Below are positions 33,341 to 40,700 of a stretch of 64,000 nucleotides of DNA, in pieces (the first letter of the stretch is position 1; every line of letters starts with the position of its first letter). Under the pieces are notes generated by a model. That model was not told the origin of the DNA, did not search any database, and worked only from the letters and a program-made list of their open reading frames with translations. The translations under genes were made by a program, and so were the position numbers. Source of the stretch: Oscillibacter valericigenes (GTDB lineage: Bacteria; Bacillota; Clostridia; Oscillospirales; Oscillospiraceae); the NCBI RefSeq assembly GCF_021531435.1, contig NZ_JAFBIS010000003.1:62001-126000 (forward strand). The letters are read 5' to 3'.

Positions 33341-33711
33341 GATACAAAGACCTTTCCAAACGCCTTGACGATCTTGAGGTAGCCCTGCATGGGAAAACAT
33401 TCTTCTGGACGGACAGGAACGGCAAACAAGCCGGGGACTGGCTGAAATTTTTGAAAGCGATCCAATACCCGGAGGAGGAATGGGAAAAGACGAAGGGTGC
33501 GAAGCTCCCGCCGGAGAAATGCCCGCTCATTTCTTTCGATATGTCGCAGATGGATAAACTGCCGATGGCGCAGCAGATGGGCCTGTCCGTCTTAATGGTA
33601 TCTGTTGGCTTCCCTGCTCTGGAGCTTGTAACGCTCCCTGATGGGAGGGAAGTATGGCAGCGCAAAAGCGGAATCGTGAAACTGGAGGTTTTTGATGAAC
33701 AGAAAACTTGA
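33337..33711 (+). CDS. Hypothetical protein, first of a tandem paralogous pair
   Basis: A 124-residue protein starting in a 4-base overlap (ATGA) with the terminase-like gene. It shares with the next gene the spaced motif WTD-G-G-W-F, then CPLISFDMSQMDKL and a hydrophobic VLM-x4-GF segment. Soluble; family not recognised. It extends about 25 residues further at the C-terminus than its paralogue. Confidence 0.65.
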   Translation: MRYKDLSKRLDDLEVALHGKTFFWTDRNGKQAGDWLKFLKAIQYPEEEWEKTKGAKLPPEKCPLISFDMSQMDKLPMAQQMGLSVLMVSVGFPALELVTLPDGREVWQRKSGIVKLEVFDEQKT

Positions 33712-33994
33712 CAGAGAGTTTGAGGTTCTTGACCGCCTCAAAGGTGGAGAGATTACATGGACAGACCTCACTGGAACGCACACAGGCACATGGGAGGAAT
33801 TCAAGGGCGCTGTATTCTTCCGCCTGATTGGACGCCTGGAGCCGCTGAACAAGGAGGATTGCCCGCTGGTGTCCTTTGATATGGGCCAGCTCGACGGGCT
33901 GGATAACACCGTCAAGGGCGGTATTTACGTTCTTTTGCGGTGGATTGGATTTCTGAACGAAAATTCCTTCGAATCTTTAATCAAAAGTATCTAA
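33695..33994 (+). CDS. Hypothetical protein, second of the tandem pair
   Basis: A 99-residue protein from an ATG behind ACTGGAGG, overlapping the previous gene by 17 bases. It repeats its neighbour's pattern: ITWTDLTG..TGTWEEF, CPLVSFDMGQLDGL and YVLLRWIGF. This suggests duplication followed by divergence. Function unknown; in satellites this position often holds genes that interfere with a helper phage. Confidence 0.65.
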   Translation: MNRKLDREFEVLDRLKGGEITWTDLTGTHTGTWEEFKGAVFFRLIGRLEPLNKEDCPLVSFDMGQLDGLDNTVKGGIYVLLRWIGFLNENSFESLIKSI

Positions 33995-34008
33995 TGGAGG
34001 TAGTCACC

Positions 34009-34173
34009 ATGTGGAATACTCCTTATGCGCGCCGTGTTTATTATACCGGAACACCAAGCAAAGACCAGAATCCAAACGCCTCCCTGATGTGGTGCGAGAC
34101 AGCCCATGACGCCCACGGCAAAGAATGGAATAAGATCGCTCAGAAGCAATTTGAAAAAGGAATGGGAAAATAA
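34009..34173 (+). CDS. Small hypothetical protein (54 aa)
   Basis: A short frame with a good ATGGAGG ribosome site, starting 15 bases after the previous stop. The protein (MWNTPYARRVYYTGTPSKDQ at its start) is hydrophilic with several aromatic residues; no family is recognised. Co-directional context and the ribosome site support that it is real. Confidence 0.5.
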   Translation: MWNTPYARRVYYTGTPSKDQNPNASLMWCETAHDAHGKEWNKIAQKQFEKGMGK

Positions 34174-34216
34174 TTTCTGAATCACGCAAAAAATCATTAC
34201 ATAAAGGAGATTTATT

Positions 34217-34813
34217 ATGAATACTTATGTTTCCAAAATGAAGGATGTCCTTTCCGGCTTTTATCCCCAGATGAAGCGGAAGCGTGAAGAAAAGGCGGAA
34301 GCCAAAGAGCGGTACAGCGCTGACGTCGCGGCGCAGGAAATCGACCGCATCGACAGAGAAGCGACCGCGCTTCGCAATGCCACGATGGACAAGCTCCAGC
34401 AGCTGCATGATGAAGGTGTGGCCCAGGCTCAGCGTTGGGGCAATCTGGACGGCTCTATGATCACTGATGATATTAATTTGCTGAAAGGCGGCTTCGATCT
34501 GGACTGTCAGCAGGTTGAGAACCTGGTGGAGCGCTACCGCAGCAACGGCACCATGATGACCGCTATTGCCTCCTACGCAGGCAGTCATGGGATGATCGGC
34601 ATGAACATTCCCACCGTTGATAAAAAAGTGAAAGCGTGGGAAGTTGTTCTGCTCAACGCAAAGGATATCATGGATATGTGCATTTCCGGGACTGTCGGCT
34701 GGATGGGCGGCGAAAGTGCCGACAAGACCATCCAGGATATGATCGACCGCTTCGGAACGAGCCAGAACCCCGGCAGCGGGCTTGACATTGCGTATAAGAT
34801 GCTGGAGCAGTAA
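34217..34813 (+). CDS. Hypothetical protein with coiled-coil N-terminal half
   Basis: A 198-residue soluble protein behind AAAGGAG. Residues 15-75 are charged and heptad-like (KRKREEKAEAKERY, EIDREATALRNATMDKLQQL), so probably coiled coil; the rest is a Met-rich helical domain. A strong terminator follows, making it the last gene of the rightward operon. It could be a scaffold- or capsid-interference-type protein, but no homology is recognised. Confidence 0.65.
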   Translation: MNTYVSKMKDVLSGFYPQMKRKREEKAEAKERYSADVAAQEIDRIDREATALRNATMDKLQQLHDEGVAQAQRWGNLDGSMITDDINLLKGGFDLDCQQVENLVERYRSNGTMMTAIASYAGSHGMIGMNIPTVDKKVKAWEVVLLNAKDIMDMCISGTVGWMGGESADKTIQDMIDRFGTSQNPGSGLDIAYKMLEQ

Positions 34814-34840
34814 TGTATCCTGATATTCTTTTCTAAATCA

Positions 34841-34879
34841 GAAAGGGGAGCCGCCCGACGGGGTAGCTCCCTTTTCACG
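34841..34879 (+). terminator. Terminator of the element's rightward operon
   Basis: Stem GAAAGGGGAGC / GCTCCCTTTTC (34841-34851 with 34866-34876). Confidence 0.75.
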
Positions 34880-34928
34880 TTTAACGGGCCTGTGAGTGTT
34901 GCCACAAGCGCCCGCACCTGTTACTATG

Positions 34929-35207
34929 TCATGCTGCATTGGACTTTCTAAGAAACTCTCGCCGGATGTACTCAACAAGGGAATCAAGATCAGACCTCAG
35001 AGCGCCGGCCTCTCCGGAGATCGAACGGGTTCTCTTTATCATGCGCTTCAACTGGCCCTTGCTCTGCCGCATAATGGTTTCCTTGATGTTGCGGCAATCG
35101 TGACCCTCTTCCTCTGACATCATAGCCATCATAGCGAGGATGCACAAGTAATTCGTTCCATCCTCTCGCAGCTCACTGGCTTTCGCTTCGATTTCATTGA
35201 TGCTCAT
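34929..35207 (-). CDS. Small hypothetical helical protein
   Basis: A 92-residue protein behind AAGGAGGATG, predicted mostly helical, with a Met-rich centre (ILAMMAMMSEEEG) and a basic second half (KGQLKRMIKRTRS). Its minus-strand promoter (TTGAAG, 16 bases, TATAAT) contains a copy of the GCTATCGTTATA repeat, so it may be co-regulated with the divergent ribbon-helix-helix gene. Family unknown. Confidence 0.6.
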   Translation of the reverse strand: MSINEIEAKASELREDGTNYLCILAMMAMMSEEEGHDCRNIKETIMRQSKGQLKRMIKRTRSISGEAGALRSDLDSLVEYIRREFLRKSNAA

Positions 35208-35380
35208 TTTTACATCCTCCTTGTTATTTTTGGGAACTCCGGCGGCGGTGGTCGTTAGGGCTGTGGCCTCATCTGCTTCCCATTCCCTATACCGTTCCGC
35301 CCTTATCCGCGATCTCGGTGTTAGGCTTCAACGATTGCCGGTGTCTGAACTGTTTTCGTTTGTTCCCTTGCTATGGTTAC

Positions 35381-35485
35381 ATTATATCACGCTATCGTTA
35401 TACTTCAATAGGTAGAGTATATAAAGATAGCGTTATATTCCTGTGCATTTTGTACATTGCTATCGTTATATGCTTATGGTAAAAT
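35381..35485. promoter_or_regulatory. Divergent promoters with three operator-like repeats
   Basis: GCTATCGTTATA at 35391-35402 and 35459-35470, and the variant GATAGCGTTATA at 35426-35437. The first lies in the spacer of the minus promoter (-35 at 35408-35403, -10 at 35386-35381). The third covers the -35 TTGCTA (35457-35462) of the plus promoter, whose -10 is TAAAAT (35480-35485). The rest of the 35208-35508 gap shows no gene. Confidence 0.6.
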
Positions 35486-35508
35486 AAACAATACAGGGAG
35501 GTGGTGCA

Positions 35509-35709
35509 ATGGCAGTATCAAAGGCGCAAAAGGCAGCTACCGCAAAATATGAAGCAAAGGTATATGACAAAGTTTTGGTAAGGCTACCGCGTGGAAAGAA
35601 AAACGAGATTGAAGAACACATAAAGCCAAAGGGCGAAAGCCTCAACGGGTTTATCTCCACGGCGATTGACGAAAAACTGGAACGGGACAAAGAAAAAGCC
35701 GGGGAGTAA
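35509..35709 (+). CDS. Ribbon-helix-helix (Arc/MetJ-type) regulator
   Basis: A 66-residue protein with a beta strand (KVLVRLPRGKK) followed by two helices (EIEEHIKPKGESLNGFISTA), typical of Arc-like repressors. It has its own promoter overlapping an operator-like repeat and AGGGAGGTG before the ATG. Its likely role is autoregulation and repression of the divergent small gene. It is the last gene before attR. Confidence 0.75.
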   Translation: MAVSKAQKAATAKYEAKVYDKVLVRLPRGKKNEIEEHIKPKGESLNGFISTAIDEKLERDKEKAGE

Positions 35710-35725
35710 CATCCCCGGTTTTACT
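35698..35725 (+). terminator. Terminator of the RHH gene
   Basis: GCCGGGGA / TCCCCGG arms overlapping the stop, then TTTTAC. Confidence 0.6.
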
Positions 35726-35868
35726 ATATATGGAAGAAATTTTACCCCAACTTTTACCCCTTACAGCTTTTTCAACGTTTTACGGCATTTTACAGATAAT
35801 CCACGAAGGCGTTGAAAACACTACATTTCTTTAACCGTATTTTACAGCATTTTTCGCATCGTTTAAAA

Positions 35869-35891
35869 TTCGAATCCCTCCTTCTCCGCCA
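35869..35891 (+). repeat. attR: second copy of the tRNA-Ser 3' end
   Basis: Exact 23-bp copy of 26761-26783. Just inside (35710-35868) are several TTTACCCC and TTTACAG(C) repeats that may be integrase arm sites. Confidence 0.9.
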
Positions 35892-35892
35892 A

Positions 35893-35922
35893 AAAGAACA
35901 CCCGCCGGGTGTTCTTTTTTTG
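35893..35922 (+). terminator. Original terminator of tRNA-Ser, displaced by the insertion
   Basis: An A-run, then AAGAACACCCG / CGGGTGTTCTT and a T run directly after attR. In the empty site it would lie right behind the tRNA. Confidence 0.8.
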
Positions 35923-35957
35923 TCTGAAACGCAGGATAGGATTCTGGCTCACGCCCG

Positions 35958-35985
35958 TTGATTTTCACCGCCGCTGTGCTAAAAT
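35958..35985 (+). promoter_or_regulatory. Promoter of the patatin-like gene
   Basis: TTGATT (35958-35963), 16 bases, TAAAAT (35980-35985). Confidence 0.55.
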
Positions 35986-36017
35986 AAGGAAAACGAATAA
36001 GAAAGAAGTGACCTCCC

Positions 36018-36875
36018 ATGAAAACCGGTCTGGTCCTGGAGGGCGGCGCCCTGCGGACTATTTTTTCCTCCGGCGCATGTGACGCCTTCCTGGATAAAGA
36101 GCTTCCCCTGCCGGACTATACCGTCGGCGTCTCCGCCGGTATCGCTTACGGCGTCAGCTACCTCTCCCGGCAGAGCCGCCGGAATCTGAAGCTGGTGACA
36201 ACTTACGCGGGTGACCGGCGCTACATGGGCTGGCGGAATATGGCAGACCGCAAAAACCGCTCCTATTTCGGCCTGAAATTTGCCTACGAGACCATCCCCA
36301 ACCAGCTTCTTCCCTTCGACTATGACACCTTTGAAGCCTATCCCGGCACGGTGGAGGCCGTGGTCACCAACCTGAACACCGGCGAGGCGGAATACCTGCC
36401 CGTCCCCCGGCGGGACGCCCACAACCTGCTGCTCCAGGCCACCTGCGCCATCCCCATGATGTTCCCCATCATCGAGATCGACGGTCAGCCCTACCTGGAC
36501 GGCGGCTGCGCCGACGCCATCCCCTGGCGCCGTGCCTTTGACGCGGGCTGTGACCGGGTGGTGGTCATCCTGACCCGGGAGAGGGATTACCATAAGGACG
36601 CCGACGGTTCCATCCGCATGATCGGGCGGCACTTCCGCAAGTACCCAAATTTTGTGGAGACCATGCGCACCCGGGCGGAGCGGTACAACGCCAGCCGGGA
36701 GGAGCTGTTCGACCTGGAGGCCCAGGGAAAGATCAAGGTCATCGCCCCCGAGGACACCCTGGGCTGCAGCCGCACGGAAAAGGACCTGGAGATCCTGCGG
36801 GCCCTGTGGCAGTCCGGCTATTTCGCCGGCTCCCGCCGCGCCGAGGAAATTCGGTCATTCTGGACAAAAGAATAA
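36018..36875 (+). CDS. Patatin-like phospholipase family protein
   Basis: A 285-residue cytoplasmic patatin-fold hydrolase. The oxyanion hole is GGALRT (9-14), the nucleophile S39 in GVSAG, and the dyad Asp D161 in YLDGGCADA. It probably cleaves acyl esters of lipids; the bacterial YjjU-like subgroup has no settled substrate. AGAAAGAAGTGACC precedes the ATG. It is a single-gene unit with promoter and terminator. Confidence 0.9.
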   Translation: MKTGLVLEGGALRTIFSSGACDAFLDKELPLPDYTVGVSAGIAYGVSYLSRQSRRNLKLVTTYAGDRRYMGWRNMADRKNRSYFGLKFAYETIPNQLLPFDYDTFEAYPGTVEAVVTNLNTGEAEYLPVPRRDAHNLLLQATCAIPMMFPIIEIDGQPYLDGGCADAIPWRRAFDAGCDRVVVILTRERDYHKDADGSIRMIGRHFRKYPNFVETMRTRAERYNASREELFDLEAQGKIKVIAPEDTLGCSRTEKDLEILRALWQSGYFAGSRRAEEIRSFWTKE

Positions 36876-36888
36876 ACTTCCGTCCCTC

Positions 36889-36920
36889 AAAACCGGCGCA
36901 GAAAACGGCGCCGGTTTTTT
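36889..36920 (+). terminator. Terminator of the patatin-like gene
   Basis: Stem AAACCGGCGC / GCGCCGGTTT (36890-36899 with 36908-36917), then a T run. Confidence 0.8.
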
Positions 36921-37119
36921 GCAGGCAAACGCTTTCGGTTTATATTAATTGAACAAATATTTCATATAAATTTGACTTATCACATGAAATTTTACGTAAA
37001 TTTTGCATTTGGTCATTCCGCCGATTTCTACCTTCGCCTCTTACATATATAATAAGGATGTCTCATAAATTGAACCGCGCCCCTTCGGACGGAGGGGAAA
37101 TCAATAAAGGAGTATCGGA

Positions 37120-38868
37120 ATGGATATTTTCTCCCTGTTTACGCTCTGCGGCGGTCTGGCCTTCTTCCTCTACGGCATGACCACCATGTCAAAAAGCCTG
37201 GAAAAAATGGCCGGCGGCAAGCTGGAGCGGCTGCTGAAACGCATGACCTCCAACCCCTTCAAGAGCCTGCTGCTGGGCGCCGGCATCACCATCGCCATCC
37301 AGTCCTCCTCCGCCATGACGGTGATGCTGGTGGGCCTGGTGAACTCCGGCGTCATGGAGCTGGGCCAGACCATCGGCGTCATCATGGGCTCCAACATCGG
37401 CACCACGTTGACGGCATGGATCTTGTCCCTGGCGGGCATCGAGAGCGAGAGCGTGTTCGTGAACCTCCTGAAGCCGGAGAACTTCTCCCCCGTCATCGCC
37501 CTGGTGGGCATCATCCTCATCATGGGCTCCAAAAAGCAGAAGCGGCGGGACATCGGCCGCATTCTGGTGGGCTTCTCCATCCTGATGTACGGCATGGAGC
37601 TGATGAAGGACTCCGTCAGCCCCCTGGCGGATATGCCGGAGTTTTCCAGCCTGCTGACCGCCTTCAACAATCCCCTGCTGGGCGTGCTGGTGGGCGCCGT
37701 GTTCACCGGCGTCATCCAGTCCTCCGCCGCGTCGGTGGGCATTCTGCAGGCCCTGGCCATGACCGGCTCCATCACCTACGGCATGGCGGTCCCTATCATC
37801 ATGGGCCAGAACATCGGCACCTGCGTCACCGCCCTCATCTCCTCCATCGGCGTCAACCGCAATGCCAAGCGGGTGTCCGTCATCCACATCTCCTTCAACG
37901 TCATCGGCACCGTGGTGGGGCTCATCCTGTTCTACGGCGGCAACCTGCTGTTCCACTTCCCCTTCATGAACGCCGCCGTGGGCGCCGTGGGCATCGCCTT
38001 CTGCCACACGGTGTTCAACGTGTTCACCACGCTGCTGCTCCTGCCCTTCTCCCGCCAGCTGGAAAAGCTGGCGCGGAGGGCCATCTCTGACGAGACCCGG
38101 TCCGAGCAGTTTGCCTTCCTGGACCCCCTGCTGCTGCGGACCCCCGGCGTGGCCATCAGCGAGTGTGTGTCCATGACCAACCAGATGGGCGCTGTGGCTC
38201 ACGAAAACCTGCTGGACGCCGTCCGGCAGCTGTCGGACTATCAGGAGGCCCGTGAGGCCCTCATTACCGAAAATGAGGACAAGCTGGACATTTACGAGGA
38301 CCGCCTGGGCGACTATCTGGTGAAAATTTCCCAGCACGGTGTGTCCATGAGCGACATCCGCACCGTCTCCCGGCTGCTCCACGCCATCGGCGACTTCGAG
38401 CGCATCGGCGACCACGCCCTGAACCTCCAGGAATCCGCCCGGGAGCTCCACGAAAAGGACCTCCACTTCTCCGACGCCGCCAAGGAGGAACTGGAAGTGC
38501 TGCTCACCGCCCTGAACGACATCATGGCCCTGGCCTTCGACAGCTTTGCCGCCAACGACCCCATGGCCGCCCGGGAGGTGGAGCCGCTGGAGGAGACCAT
38601 CGACCAGCTCATTGATGAGATCAAGGTGCGCCACATCCACCGGCTCCAGACGGGAGAGTGCACCATTCAGCTGGGCTTTGTTCTCAATGACCTGCTGACC
38701 AACTTCGAGCGCGTCTCCGACCACTGCTCCAACATCGCCGTCTGTGTCATCGAAAGCCAGGCGGACGACCTGGACCCCCACGCTTATATCAGCCGTCTCA
38801 AGACGGACCAGAGTTTCGCCGCCGGATTGGACCGGGACATGGCAAAATACCGTCTGCCCCAGGCATAA
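37120..38868 (+). CDS. Na/Pi cotransporter family protein with PhoU domain
   Basis: A 582-residue protein. The first about 310 residues form two inverted NptA-type halves with the signatures TIAIQSSSAMTVMLVG and GVIQSSAASVGILQ; the remainder is a cytoplasmic PhoU-like helical domain (CVSMTNQMGAVAHENLLDAV onward). It imports phosphate, or is coupled to phosphate signalling. The ATG follows AAAGGAG. An AT-rich 150-base upstream stretch contains the interrupted palindrome AAATTTTACGTAAATTTT (about 36986-37003). Confidence 0.92.
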   Translation: MDIFSLFTLCGGLAFFLYGMTTMSKSLEKMAGGKLERLLKRMTSNPFKSLLLGAGITIAIQSSSAMTVMLVGLVNSGVMELGQTIGVIMGSNIGTTLTAWILSLAGIESESVFVNLLKPENFSPVIALVGIILIMGSKKQKRRDIGRILVGFSILMYGMELMKDSVSPLADMPEFSSLLTAFNNPLLGVLVGAVFTGVIQSSAASVGILQALAMTGSITYGMAVPIIMGQNIGTCVTALISSIGVNRNAKRVSVIHISFNVIGTVVGLILFYGGNLLFHFPFMNAAVGAVGIAFCHTVFNVFTTLLLLPFSRQLEKLARRAISDETRSEQFAFLDPLLLRTPGVAISECVSMTNQMGAVAHENLLDAVRQLSDYQEAREALITENEDKLDIYEDRLGDYLVKISQHGVSMSDIRTVSRLLHAIGDFERIGDHALNLQESARELHEKDLHFSDAAKEELEVLLTALNDIMALAFDSFAANDPMAAREVEPLEETIDQLIDEIKVRHIHRLQTGECTIQLGFVLNDLLTNFERVSDHCSNIAVCVIESQADDLDPHAYISRLKTDQSFAAGLDRDMAKYRLPQA

Positions 38869-38906
38869 AAAATACCGCGCAGGGTTTCCGGGCCTATCGA
38901 CAGGCA

Positions 38907-38934
38907 AAAACGTCCCGCTATGCGGGACGTTTTG
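38907..38934. terminator. Bidirectional terminator between convergent genes
   Basis: A 12-bp stem AAAACGTCCCGC / GCGGGACGTTTT with a two-base centre. Confidence 0.8.
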
Positions 38935-39834
38935 TCATTCCTCCAGGAACCTTGCCGCCATCAGGGCGGCCACGGCGCCGTCGGCCGCCGCCGTCACCAC
39001 CTGCCGCACCGCTTTCGTGCGGACGTCCCCGGCCGCGAACACGCCGGAAACCGCCGTCCGGGTGGTCTCGTCCGCCGGGAGATAGCCCCCCGCGTCCAGC
39101 GCGATCTGCCCCCGCAGCAGCTCCGTGTTCGGTTTCCGTCCGGCGGCGATGAACACCCCGGCGCAGGGCAGCTCCCGCTGCGGGCCCTCCGGCAGCTCCC
39201 GGTAGGCGATGCCCGTCACCGCTTTGGCGCCCAGAATGGCCTCCGTCTGGACGTTCCGGAGGAAGGTGATATTTCCGGCGCTCTCCAGCTGCTCCGTCAG
39301 CCGCCGCTCCGCCCGGAGGGTGTCCCGCCGGTGCAGCAGATACACCCGGCGGCACAGGCGGGACAGCGTCAGGGCCTCCGACACGGCGGAGCTGCCGCCG
39401 CCCACCACCGCCACATCCTTGCCTTTAAAAAACGCGCCGTCACAGGCGGCACACCAGCTGACGCCCCGGCCCCGCAGGGCCTCCTCCCCCGGAATGCCCA
39501 GAGCGCGGGGCGAGGCCCCGGCGGCATAGATGAGCGTCCCGCTCCGATACGCGCCCTGCCCGGTCTTCACCTGCCGCTCCCGCAGGCAGACCTCCGCCGC
39601 CCGCTCATTCCGGAACTCCGCGCCGGCCTGCTCCGCGTCCCGGCGCATATCCGCCGCCAGCTCCGGCCCGCCCCGGGCCCCGGCGCCGGGATAGTTCTCC
39701 ACCGTTTCCGCAATGCCCAGCTGTCCGCCCGGCTCGCCGCCGGTGAGCACCAGCGTCCGCAGCCCCGCCCGGGCGGCATACAGCCCGGCGGCGCACCCCG
39801 CCGGGCCGCCGCCCACGATCACCACATCATACAT
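38935..39834 (-). CDS. trxB: Thioredoxin-disulfide reductase-like flavoprotein
   Basis: A 299-residue TrxB-family flavoprotein: FAD motif GGGPAG (8-13), redox pair C128 and C131 (SWCAACDG), NAD(P)H motif VGGGSSA and the C-terminal GVFAAGDVR. The centre is CAAC rather than the usual CATC, and DQAE/HRRxxxR details suggest either NADPH-thioredoxin reductase or a ferredoxin/NADH-linked relative. The ATG at 39834 is chosen for AAGGAGG. It is divergent from rubrerythrin, consistent with oxidative-stress defence. Confidence 0.9.
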   Translation of the reverse strand: MYDVVIVGGGPAGCAAGLYAARAGLRTLVLTGGEPGGQLGIAETVENYPGAGARGGPELAADMRRDAEQAGAEFRNERAAEVCLRERQVKTGQGAYRSGTLIYAAGASPRALGIPGEEALRGRGVSWCAACDGAFFKGKDVAVVGGGSSAVSEALTLSRLCRRVYLLHRRDTLRAERRLTEQLESAGNITFLRNVQTEAILGAKAVTGIAYRELPEGPQRELPCAGVFIAAGRKPNTELLRGQIALDAGGYLPADETTRTAVSGVFAAGDVRTKAVRQVVTAAADGAVAALMAARFLEE

Positions 39835-39917
39835 CCTTTTTTCCTCCTTACCCGGTATAGTATGGGCGGGATCCGCAGAAAATACCCCCATTGACTACGG
39901 AAACGGAGGAGATCGCC

Positions 39918-40526
39918 ATGTCTGCCGATCTGAAGAACAGCGAGACGCTGAAAAACCTGATGCGGGCCTTTGCCGGAGAGAGCCAGGCCCGGAACCGCTA
40001 CACCTTCGCCGCCGGGCTTTGCCGCCAGCAGAAGATGCATGTGCTGGAGGCCGTGTTCCTCTTTACCGCGGGACAGGAAAAGGAGCACGCGGAGATTTTC
40101 TACAACCACATGAAGGCCGTCGGCGGTGCCACCGTCCACATCGACGGCGGGTATCCGGTCCATGTAACCAACGATGCGCTCCAGCTCCTGCGGGACGCCC
40201 GCCACAACGAGTACGAGGAGTTTGACCCGGTGTACCCCTCCTTTGGAGAAACCGCCCGGGCCGAGGGCTTCCCGGAGGTCGCCGCGTCCTTTGAACAGAT
40301 CGCCAAAATCGAAAAGGCCCACGGCGACCGCTTCGGCCTTCTCGGAGACCTGCTGGCGGGCGGAAAGCTGTTCGTGTCGGACGTCAAATGCGGCTGGATG
40401 TGCCTGAACTGCGGCTATATCACTGAAAGCCTGGAAGCGCCCAAGATGTGCCCCGTCTGCAGCCACGACCAGGGCTTTTTCATCCGTCTGGAGATGGCGC
40501 CCTACTGCAAAAAGCCACAGGAATAA
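39918..40526 (+). CDS. Rubrerythrin
   Basis: A 202-residue peroxide reductase of anaerobes. Residues 1-150 are the ferritin-like diiron domain (GESQARNRY, AGQEKEHAE, IAKIEKAHGDR). The C-terminal rubredoxin-type domain carries CLNCG and CPVC ligands. It reduces H2O2 with electrons from NADH/rubredoxin. The start at 39918 follows GGAGGAG. Single-gene unit, divergent from trxB. Confidence 0.95.
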   Translation: MSADLKNSETLKNLMRAFAGESQARNRYTFAAGLCRQQKMHVLEAVFLFTAGQEKEHAEIFYNHMKAVGGATVHIDGGYPVHVTNDALQLLRDARHNEYEEFDPVYPSFGETARAEGFPEVAASFEQIAKIEKAHGDRFGLLGDLLAGGKLFVSDVKCGWMCLNCGYITESLEAPKMCPVCSHDQGFFIRLEMAPYCKKPQE

Positions 40527-40540
40527 ACCGTGGAAACGTA

Positions 40541-40577
40541 AAAAGTACCGGGAGTTGGGCGCTCCCGGTACTTTTTT
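40541..40577 (+). terminator. Terminator of rubrerythrin
   Basis: A 13-bp stem AAAGTACCGGGAG / CTCCCGGTACTTT, then a T run. Confidence 0.85.
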
Positions 40578-40645
40578 ATCCATACAGATGCCGCGGCAGG
40601 ACGGCAAGGGTGGGCGGTGTTGAAAGACCCGTCCCCCGCAAGGCC

Positions 40646-40700
40646 ATCGTCCAGGGTGCAGCCGGTTCCGCTGTGATGCCGAACACGCTCAGAGCCAGAC
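40646..40700 (-). pseudogene. Remnant of a NahK-like phosphotransferase gene
   Basis: This stretch aligns with 43594-43652 of the intact phosphotransferase gene in the same orientation: ATCGTCCAGG, then GTTCC..., then CGAACACGCTCAG.GCCAGA, with scattered substitutions and a 4-base gap. It encodes a decayed ALSVFDITVELA-type segment (read as ALSVFGITAEPA). It overlaps the end of the small minus-strand gene and marks an old recombination junction. Confidence 0.45.

Larger units (their letters stand above)
26784..35891. mobile_element. Integrated element in tRNA-Ser, phage-satellite-like
   Basis: About 9.1 kb between exact 23-bp repeats. Order: integrase and XRE repressor (minus), then plus-strand excisionase-like gene, hypothetical, primase-helicase, iteron-like array, HTH gene, small gene, sigma-like factor, terminase-small-subunit-like gene and several unknown genes, then a minus-strand small gene and a plus-strand ribbon-helix-helix gene. 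No capsid, portal, tail, lysis, relaxase or type IV secretion genes are seen. This int-repressor / xis-primase-ori-terS plan is that of phage-inducible chromosomal islands. Base composition is less GC-rich than the host. Confidence 0.85.

Noticed and set aside
26784-35891. Interpretation of the island as an integrative conjugative or mobilisable element
   Set aside because: No relaxase, coupling protein, conjugation ATPase or recognisable origin of transfer is present.
36986-37003. AT-rich interrupted palindrome upstream of the Na/Pi cotransporter as a Pho box
   Set aside because: It is a near-palindrome rather than the direct TTNACA-type repeats of PhoP boxes; no regulator can be assigned.
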